Positions 55,701 to 64,000 of a stretch of DNA of 64,000 nt are shown here, piece after piece. The position numbers and the translations under genes are program-made. Origin of the DNA: Glycine soja (lineage: Eukaryota; Streptophyta; Magnoliopsida; Fabales; Fabaceae); the NCBI RefSeq assembly GCF_004193775.1, contig NC_041019.1, forward strand, positions 69,501 to 133,500, written 5' to 3'. Within the stretch, counting starts at the first letter, position 1. The number at the start of each line of letters is the position of its first letter. Below the pieces are notes generated by a model that had not been told where the DNA came from, made no database searches, and saw nothing but the letters and a program-made list of their open reading frames with translations.

Positions 55701-57543
55701 ATTATATTTTGACAAGGCATCAAATCATTAAATATATCAATACTTGTCAATAGAGGGTAAGTATCCACGCAATGGTAAGGTTACTACCTTGTGACCCACA
55801 AGTCATGGGTTCAAATCCTAGGAATAGCCCCTTGGTTTGTGGGGGTAGGACTGCAAAACATCTGTGATCCCCAGACCCTATTTGGTGGGAGACTCATGCA
55901 CATGCTGGATGCATGCAAGTGGCAAAATACCATATATCTATAACCCAACCAATCAATCGAAAATTAAATCCGATGCAATCAATTCATTTCAGTAAACAAA
56001 AGTAAATGGATTGTATGGACTGGGTTATTGTGATTAATGGATGGATAATGATCTATCCATTTGTTTCTCAATTCATTGGATTATTAAATTACTGAAAATG
56101 GATCAAGTGGTTTTTCTTCCTATTGCTATTGAAAGTCCATTTTTCCTTTTTCCTGCAGCTTCTCCATCACTATGTGATCCATTGGCAATACTAACACAAT
56201 TATGGAAAATGAAATTTAAAACATAACATGCTTTTAAACAGATTGGTTGGATATTCAACCATAAAAAAAATGATTAATGAATGGATGGATTGGATGGTTG
56301 GGTCATGAATTTTAATAGATTTTTTTTATCCATCCATTATAATTGGACTAAAAAATTATCCAAACCATCCAATTGACACTCGTATGGATGCACTAAAAAA
56401 TGGTGTTGAACTCTAAATCCAGGAAATTTATCTTTTATTTGTCATAAATATAAGTTACTATGGAATTTAAATAGCATAGAATTACATCTAGCAGAATTTT
56501 AGAATCAATACTTACAGGCAAAGGAATGCTGGCTTCTTTTAACAATGGTTTAAAACCACGTGGAGGCTTGTAACTGGGATCTAATTTTAGTATTTCACCT
56601 GGATATGATTAAGATCAAGATTACAATGGAATACACAGCCTGTACGAAGTAAAGGGGAAGAATAAAAAGGAAAAATATACTTCAAGGAAAACAAACCTAT
56701 TGCTTCCCGCTTTTCAAGTTCGAGCATTTCTGACTTCTTAAATCCATAAATCAACATCAGAAGTTTATTTAAGAATAAATTCATAGCATTTGGAAAATAA
56801 CAAGTCATAAGAATTAAAAGGAACAGTGTCAATTGTTGTTAACCTTGCTGGTAATTCGAGGGCCAGATTTGCTTTGATCTGGATTCAAGTTCTGAGTGTC
56901 CCCAACTTCCAGTTTTTCTGATTCCAACTGCTTTGTAATTTGGTCCACTCGAATCTACAAAATGTGTACAATAACAGTATCAGTTATTGACATCACAGAA
57001 GCAAGAACCTATGCAAAATATCAGCAGAAGCACACACTACAGCACCCAACTAGCAAAAAATACTTCTTTACTATTGGCAATCTCATGATCTTCGTGTAAG
57101 TAAAATGTCTATTGTGTATCTCACAATATGCAATACTGAGGGTTTTAACCTGGCAAGGAAGCATTAGTGGGGAGGGGTACCGTGAGCAAGGAAATGATGA
57201 TGGGAAAAAAAAAACCTAAAAGCAGTATAAATGTTAATGGAGTATTGTTTGAAAGGATTCCAGAAAACACCTGCAAAGCTAAAACTTTTCCCCTCCTGAC
57301 AGCTGCATCTTGTGTGAGATCAGGTCCCCATTTTGATTTCCTCTCAATTTGTTTTGAACTTTCTTCATTGGTGGCACCAACAGTGACCCCATGCTTTTTA
57401 GCCCCTCGGAAAATAGGGACCAGTGACCCTGACAATTTGTTTTTAGGGATGACAAATCCAGATTTGGCAGAAAATATAGAGAGCTTTTGGCCAGACATTT
57501 TGTGAGGTTCAGGAGCACAAGTTGAATCAATCTCAGCACTCAT
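52797..57543 (-). CDS. KH-domain RNA-binding protein of the SF1/branchpoint-bridging type, eight exons
   Basis: Coding exons in order: 57271-57543, 56844-56954, 56697-56733, 56516-56598, 55002-55079, 54800-54853, 54527-54655, 52797-54377. All are GT-AG and the frame is kept through 781 residues. The N-terminus (MSAEIDS, then MSGQKLSIFSAKSG) is basic and polar. Residues 92-130 are a coiled-coil-like segment (RVDQITKQLESEKLE). About 130-255 form a KH unit of the SF1/QUA2 style: REAIGEILKLDPSYKPP, then EYPGYNFVGLIYGLEGDNQ (the GxxG loop is GLEG) and KQLEKETGAKIKIHG. The last exon encodes about 525 residues rich in Pro, Ser, Gln and Met. No zinc knuckle or RRM follows, unlike true SF1, so branchpoint recognition is only inferred. 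It probably acts on nuclear RNA. Exon 3 has a NAGNAG acceptor (AAGAAG), so an extra Lys is possible. A 5'UTR intron is likely at 57570-57694. The first ATG of the frame, at 57543, was chosen. Confidence 0.85.
55752..55930 (+). mobile_element. tRNA-derived SINE (Au-like) in KH-gene intron 4
   Basis: A box-B promoter motif GGTTCAAATCC lies at 55808-55818. A plausible box A (CGCAATGGTAAGG) lies about 35 bases upstream, as in tRNA-derived SINEs. The body (GGGGGTAGGACTGC..., GATCCCCAGACCC, GGTGGGAGACTCATGCAC) resembles plant Au SINEs by recollection. It sits antisense to the KH gene, in the 1.4-kb intron 55080-56515. The 3' tail and target duplication are not clear. Confidence 0.65.
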
Positions 57544-57699
57544 TCTCTTATTGAACAACCCGGAAACTGTAATTGGTGTTCGTCTAATTCAACAACAAAA
57601 AGGCGTACGAGAATGAATATAGATTGCAGCATAAATTGAAACAAATAGAGATAGTATTATATTACATAAAACGAATTGAAAAACGAAAACGAACCTGTT

Positions 57700-58770
57700 T
57701 GTACGTAGTAGCTACAGATGAATCTGAAGTCAGAAATGAATTGCCTTTGGCACTCGCATTATAATTCACAACTCATTCCTTGTCGAAGCGCTTTGAAAGG
57801 AAAATCGAAGCAACTGCAAAACAATCTCCTTGCTAACATAACCTTATTTCTACTCGTTACACTGTTATGTTTTGTTACAAGTGAAACACGGAGGAATGAA
57901 ATAAGAATGATAGAATTAGAGAACCAAAAAACAAAACAAAAGTTGCGTTGTGTTACTGTTTTTTTAGATGGATAAAAAAAAAAAATCAATCTATCTATTT
58001 ATATGAGTGGAAAAGAAAATTTTAAAAAATTATAATAAATTTTAAAAAATTATAATAAATTTTAAAAACTAATTTAAAATGCATTTTTTTCTATCATTTT
58101 TCTTAATACAAAATTCGTTATTTTCTTAAAAATGATAATAAACAATATTTAACTTTAAAAGTTTCAAAGAAATTATAGTACAAATCAGCTCTAAATCACA
58201 ACAAATGCTGAAATACTTTTAACTAGAACCTATATTAAAATATTTTTAATTTATCAATTTATTCTTCGCTCATTCGATAAAGATTTTGTTAAAATATATT
58301 GTTAAATTTAAAATATTAAATAGTAATTACCAATAGAAATTGTGGGATAAATATATTTATTACATTTATTGAATTTAAGAATTATATTTAATAAATTCAA
58401 TGAATATAATTAATTACTAACATTACATTTGTTAAATTCAAAAAATATGTTAGATTAGTAAATATCATATTTCACAATTTATTAAAATTAATCATAAATG
58501 CTCGAATTTATCAGGAAAAAGGAATGCATATTGTTACGGTCAACATTTACTAATGCTTTTAATCCTTAAAAATCTCTCAATTTTCACTAGTCTTCGCGAA
58601 ATTCAAACTTTGATTTTGTATCCTTAATTATTTTCTTGGTAAAGTTTAAAATTTTAAAAAACCTTAAACTTCTTTTTCATACATTTTCACATTCATCTCA
58701 CTTGCATGATCACACAATATTGTTAAATTACTATTAGAGTTTAGGAGCAAAGATTAAAGTATAACCATGA
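57700..58770. other. KH-gene promoter side and AT-rich spacer
   Basis: The 5'UTR and promoter of the minus-strand KH gene should lie within the first few hundred bases. Then follows very AT-rich sequence with a short tandem repeat (TTTTAAAAAATTATAATAAA, about 58020-58075). No gene is seen; two mirror ORFs at 57718-57989 overlap on opposite strands. Confidence 0.4.
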
Positions 58771-61000
58771 ATCCTACTTTGATGACAAAAGATAGTCCAA
58801 ATTCAAATTGATTTGAACCTTCAAGACATGTTCTCTGAAATTCAAAAGGATGGTTTTCGGTGTTGTTATGGCAGCATATACTTTCTGTATTTTCGGCTTG
58901 TTAGGGTCACGTCTTGTGGCCTTGATTTGTGTGAATAAAATTGTGTTTGCCTCTTCAAAAAAATATTGTACTAAGGTATGCCACAATTACATTCTTATTT
59001 CTCATTTGCTAATCACGTTAACTGCCTCTAGTAGCAATTAAACATGGCATTGCAACACTAAATTAATAAAGGTATGCATAAAAAAGAAAAACAAAGGCAA
59101 TAAAGTATATCAAAGATAAATAAATGCAACAGCAATAAAACATTAAGACTAAACCTTGAAAACTGAAAAACTCTCACCACACATAAATGACGCTATAGGC
59201 CAAATTAGGCCTTGTTATTAGAACAACTTAATCACTTGTCAAGGCACTATATATGTCAATTGCCACCATTCTATTACAGGGGGGAAAAAAGTTAAGAAAA
59301 TGTGAGTCCAAGGCAATGGCCTTAACCACCTAGCCTTATACACGATCCAGTTAGCACGACCTATACTTAATTTATAATCATCTCAACATTTATTTCAAGT
59401 CAAATTAATAAATAGACTAAAAATATACAACTCAAAAATTTGGAACTCCAAATGGTACAATTACTGTACCATGAATATCTAAACGCCATCAAATTTTTTT
59501 AAAATAGCTTTTTATTTATGAACATTTAATGCTTTACGTCATGAGTACAATTCATTTTTTTTCAAGTTTAATCGTTATTTTTTTACAATTTTTTTCTATC
59601 GTTAACATCCAATTTCATATGCATCATATTTGAAAATAAATTACACATAAGTTTTTTAAAACAAATTGTAGTTACCTGTAACTGTAAATCAAAATATACA
59701 ATTGCATGCCCCATTTTGATGACAAATGGGTGATCCAAATTCAAACTAGGTATTAGAAACTCTTAAACATGTTCTCTAACTTTCTTGAACAATTTAAGAA
59801 AATTCCAACACTTAAGATATAATTAAATAAATTCTGCAAACTATACTTGTGTAAATTTTGTCTTGAAAGTGTCCAGTATCCATATTAATACTGATTATAT
59901 GATGTTTAAGGTTTTAGCATAAGTATTAAAGAATATAATTAATTTGTTAAATTTTAAATAAATATTAAGTAATTTTTTAATATATCATTTATTTCTCTAA
60001 TTAATTAATGACACATTTACTTTTCTATATATTATTTTCACTAAGTATTGATTGGGATAATCTTAAAAGATATATTTAATTTAACACTAATTTTATAAAG
60101 CGACATATATTTTGAAACAAATTTTTCTCTAAAACATCATATAATCTGGAATAGAGGAAATATTTTATAACCATCTCTAACATTTTTTTCAAGTCAAATT
60201 AAAATTACATAGTTTAAAAATTTGGAACTCCAAATGGCACAATTGTTATACCATTAAGATTCAAATGTCATCAAATTGTTTATTTAATAGCTTCCCATTG
60301 ATGAACTTTTAATGCCTTACGTCATGAGTTTAGTTCATTTAGTGCAAATTTAATGTATGTTACTTCGACTTTATTTTAATCACTAACATCCGAAATTCAT
60401 GTGCATCATATTCGAAAACAAATCACACACACACAAAAAAAAAAAAAAAAGATTTGAAAACAAATTGCGATTGCCTGTATTTTTAAATCAAAATATAGTA
60501 CTTTGATGACAAATGGATGATCCAAATTCCAATTAGGTATTAGAGCCTCTAAAGCACATTCTCTAACATCCTTAAACAATTAAGGAAATTTCAACACTTG
60601 AGATATAATTCAACAAATTCTATAAAATTTACGAACACAAGAGATACGATCATGGAAATTTTGTATGGGAAGCCACCACAAAGCATTCGCTCCAACACTT
60701 TGTAGCCATCTAAACATCTCATTCAAGTGAAAATAGTAATAAATAGTCTAAAATTACAGTACCTAAAAAATTGAAACTCAAAATGACACAATTACCATGC
60801 GAAGTATATTTAAATGTCATTAAGTTGTTTATTTAATACTAGTAGCTTTTCATTGATGAGCATTTAATGCTTTATGCTACGAGTTCAATTCAATTTGTAC
60901 AACTTTAATGGATTACTCTTGACAATTTTTTTTTTATCATCACTAGTATCTAAATTTCTTATCTAAGACTTTATAATTTGAAAATGTAATGTGAATAGCA
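58770..61000. repeat. Three diverged tandem repeat units of about 0.7-0.9 kb
   Basis: Units begin near 58775, 59715 and 60495 with a shared phrase: GATGACAAA, then GTCCAAATTC / GATCCAAATTC, then ACATGTTCTCT / GCACATTCTCT. Units 1 to 3 also share AATTTGGAACTCCAAATGG (about 59440, 60215, weaker at 60770), then CATCAAATT, then ATTTAATGCTTTACGTCATGAG (about 59525, 60310, 60865). Order is conserved across the copies. Divergence is substantial and no unit codes for a protein. The origin is unknown. Confidence 0.75.
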
Positions 61001-62024
61001 AGAAACATGTAAATTGTGTGATTAACCCAGTAATTAAAGTTTTATAAGAGAATTAGAATAATATTTTTTTAAAATTTATTATTCGATTGAAAATTTTTCA
61101 CATAAATTATATATATGTAAAATTTTATATTAATCTAAAATTAATTGTCACTTTATTCATATTGATTAAAATTAATGTAATATAAATATTTTAAAATATA
61201 TTAAAATATGAATAATTTGTTTATTAGTATTTTTCAATTTTTACAAAATTTAACAGACAATTTTGATAATATGTAGATATAATTCAACGATTGAATTAAT
61301 AAAAATCATATTGTATATCAAGTTAAAAATATAATAATTATCAAAATTATATTGATATAATTTGATTTCTCCTCTCAATGCATCAAAATTTAAATATCAA
61401 GTTATGGTTGTTTATATTTCCAAATGGTATGTAGATGAAAAAAATTATGGACAATAATATTTGTTTATTTATTTGGAGAAAAATAATAATTTAAAAATTA
61501 AGAAATTAAGAAAATTTAACTCAATTGATTAAGCGTAATGCATGAATTATTGTAAAACTCTTAATATTATATTCAATTCTCATGAATAAAAATAAAAAAA
61601 TCAGTGTTGTGTTATTCACACAACAATTTATAAAACGTTGTGTTTCTCATGGATAAAAATAAACCAATCAGGGTTGTTTTTTTTAGATTTAAATTTATTT
61701 TTTTTCCTTTTTCTTAAAACAAAGGGTTAATGATCATTCATTCTAAAAATTTCACTTTGACTTCTCCCTTTGCCAATGGCTTTAGAAAAATTTACCAATT
61801 AATAATCATTTTATCGTTTATTACTTATTTCTTGATATTAAACTGTTATTATTTAATTTATATTTCGTCTTTTTGTGAATAAATTAAAAGTGTAGGATTG
61901 ATGGTAAAGAAGATAAAGGATGAAAATAAGATAAGTGCAAACATTTATTTATGAAGGCATATACAATAAAGTACATGCCACAAGTATACAAATTTTATTG
62001 ATGAAACGCAATAATGAAGTTGAA
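61001..62024. other. AT-rich spacer and GASA 3' flank
   Basis: No coding region supported. The plus-strand ORF 61935-62177 is antisense to the last GASA exon and its 3' flank and is not a gene. Confidence 0.45.
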
Positions 62025-62549
62025 TTAGGGGCACTTGGGTGTTCCTTTATTGGTTTTCCAATTGTTATAACATGGACATTCTTCCTTGTGACCATAGGTT
62101 CCCGATGGAACACACAAACATTTTGCACAGCACAAGTTACAGAAGTACAAACACGCCTTCCTAGCCCGAGCCTTTGAACAACGATAATCGCATGCCCCCG
62201 GACATTCTAAATTAATAATGTAACTAATGTTTCAATTCTCGACATCAAATTTACAACAACAAAAATATGAATAGAATCAGTACCTTGGGGCGTAAGTGAT
62301 CCTTCTCCACCACCCTGAAGATGTAAAAGGAACAAAAGAATAAATAATCAGAAGTCTATTTATGTTGATGTAAATAAGAAGAAAAAAAACTATCTGATCA
62401 CTAATCACTGCCTAGCAGGCTGGATCGAGTTTTCAATATATATTTATGGCTGCTGAGTATATAGGGAAAGAAACATCACTCACATAAGCAACTTGAGTCA
62501 CAAAAGCCATGACAAATATGAGAAGAAGTGCACACACAAATTTAGTCAT
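62025..62549 (-). CDS. GASA/snakin cysteine-rich secreted peptide, three exons
   Basis: Members are small secreted peptides, often gibberellin-regulated, acting in growth or in antimicrobial defence. Exons 62484-62549, 62284-62314 and 62025-62206 are joined at GT-AG sites in frame to give 92 residues. Exon 1 is a signal peptide (MTKFVCALLLIFVMAFVTQV). Exon 2 is a short Gly-rich spacer (GGGEGSLTPQ). Exon 3 holds the GASA domain with all twelve cysteines: ECPGACDYRC, SKARARKACLYFCNLCCAKC, LCVPSGTYGHKEECPCY and NNWKTNKGTPKCP at the very end. The Cys spacing and terminal KCP are diagnostic. The length is within the usual 80-120. It starts at the only ATG before the signal peptide. A TATA-like run (about 62646-62655, minus strand) lies roughly 100 bases upstream. 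No lesion is visible. The gene is easily missed because every exon is short. Confidence 0.92.
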
Positions 62550-62559
62550 GACACTTTGA

Positions 62560-64000
62560 TTGGCCTTACTCTTGGAACAAAGTCTAACTTAGTTAATTAG
62601 AAACGCTGTGAAGGTCAAGGAGTTATGTTTTTTGGCCGGAACCAACTTATATTTTTTTCTCTGCACCTACAATCTGCTGGGTCATGTTGCTTATTAAAAA
62701 AATATTATTAATTTAAATTTATTTATAAGTTTCTAAAATTTTATCAAATTTTTAATTAAATCTTTATTATTCTGAAACATATCGCTAAGTTATTATAATT
62801 TAAAAAAAACAAATAACAACTAAGGTCTTCAAAATAAACTTACACCTTTAAATTTCTATTACATGTTATTAACATAACATTTTCTATGTGATAATATTTT
62901 AACATTTTTCCTCATCAGTTTTTATATTATTTTTTTCATATTTATTCCTCAAAAGCATATGTCTAATTCACTAAAATCCTAGCTACCCCCCCCCCCCCCC
63001 CCCCCCCCCTTGCTGAAGAATTCCTATATCCGTTTGCAGCAACATATTGTAACTATGCAAGCATCGAAGGTTCATTTATCAATTCCAAATTGAGGGGTTT
63101 TTTTTCACTGTGTTATTGTAAAATATCTACCTATAGTTTTATTAATTAACAACTAATCTTTAACAAAGAATTTGATTAACCATATTTATGATTTTTTTCT
63201 TTTAATCATTTTTTTATTCGCAACACTCAAGTTTAATATGAAATTACTTAAAAGATTCAAGTTCTCACAACTAACAACATATTTTGTAACTACATGTGTG
63301 TTTGAATGAATATTAACAAAATTAATTTTAAAATGATATAATTTATGTTTAAATATTTTTAATATAAAAAATATTTAGTAATAAAATTTAGTATAGATTT
63401 TTTTATTGAACATAAAAATTACATAAAATTTCTTCAACTCATAATATATTTTAGGTCTATATATAATAAATTTCTCGACATAAAATTAATCATATAAAAA
63501 ATTACTCAAACTCATATTAATAGATATTTCAACGTAACTATAAAGAATCTAACAGCATTCAAACACTTTTTGAATTGTAAATATAAATATTGCATACAAT
63601 TAATGATGAAATTGCGGTTTCTAGCTTTTTTTTAGAAAAAAACAATATTGAAATGAGCGTGTTGGGTTTGAAATTATTTTAGAGGTTTTTCCAACCGAAA
63701 GTAAAATGAAAAAGTTAAACAAATGATACTTACGGTAATACATTTTAACTTCTTTTTTTTCAGAAAAAAATCTTATAATATCATCCTCTTATCTTAAAAT
63801 TCAATGTAGTTACAACTAGTGACGAGTGATACGAGACAACACCGCTAATTATAATCAACAATTGATAACGGATTCACCACGATACGATTAAGGTAGTATT
63901 TGATTTAGAAGCATGAAGTAAGAGTGAACGTGTTCATCATTTCAGTTGAAAAGGACTGAAAGTACATGAGTAGGATGTTTATTATGTACGAAAGGCAGCT
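62560..64000. other. AT-rich region upstream of the GASA gene, to window end
   Basis: GASA promoter side, then AT-rich DNA with no coding region. A run of 24 C residues stands out at 62986-63009. Confidence 0.45.
62986..63009. repeat. Poly(C) tract, 24 bp
   Basis: Twenty-four consecutive C in AT-rich DNA. Homopolymers of this length are error-prone in sequencing, so the exact number is uncertain. Confidence 0.9.

Noticed and set aside
58774..59041. Two ORFs on opposite strands (63 and 70 residues)
   Set aside because: They overlap each other within tandem repeat unit 1, and the equivalent frames are not open in units 2 and 3.
59290..59350. tRNA-like phrase 'aggcaatggccttaaccacctagcc'
   Set aside because: Some resemblance to a tRNA D-arm and anticodon region, but no acceptor stem or T-loop can be formed around it.
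58770..61000. Possible CRISPR-like or satellite array
   Set aside because: Units are long and diverged, with no short identical repeats or spacers; this is eukaryotic DNA.
61935..62177. 80-residue plus-strand ORF
   Set aside because: Antisense to the last GASA exon, whose cysteine pattern is unmistakable on the other strand.

Overview
The window is plant nuclear DNA, most likely from a legume and plausibly soybean or a close relative. The genes are split by AT-rich GT-AG introns and most intergenic space is decayed LTR retrotransposons, LINEs, a SINE and MITE-like DNA. The proteins are land-plant families: phytoene synthase, a P-class PPR protein, GASA/snakin, and a DDX3-type RNA helicase of the Arabidopsis RH11/RH37/RH52 group. 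The species assignment is inference, because no search could be run.

Layout. Bases 1-5870 hold a minus-strand Copia element split by a minus-strand Gypsy fragment, followed by a short TRIM-like element (about 5872-6330). Bases 7030-8710 are a LINE remnant, followed by a long (TC)n(TA)n microsatellite. From about 9435 to 18500 lies a transposon-rich block: a Helitron-like 3' terminus, a broken B3-domain gene, a diverged tandem duplication interrupted by an 1877-bp solo LTR with a perfect 5-bp target duplication, and a hAT-like MITE. Bases 20829-25073 carry a ubiquitin-specific protease. Bases 25100-36200 hold only retroelement debris, microsatellites and an O-methyltransferase fragment.

The gene-rich right half contains an intact six-exon phytoene synthase (36323-37999, +), a single-exon PPR gene (40330-42306, +), a five-exon DEAD-box helicase (43737-47132, +), a frameshifted lipid-transfer-protein gene (47985-48545, -), an RTE-type LINE with a 15-bp target duplication (49261-51565, -), an eight-exon KH-domain gene (52797-57543, -) with a SINE in one intron, and a small three-exon GASA/snakin gene (62025-62549, -). 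Between the last two lies a family of diverged tandem repeats (about 58770-61000).

The host genes look like unrelated housekeeping or specialised genes: ubiquitin removal, plastid isoprenoid synthesis, organelle RNA processing, RNA unwinding, RNA binding, and a secreted peptide. There is no sign that they form a cluster. I found no convincing new multi-gene system. The most useful results are gene models that are hard to see from single ORFs (PSY, KH protein, GASA, LTP pseudogene) and the insertion history of the mobile elements.
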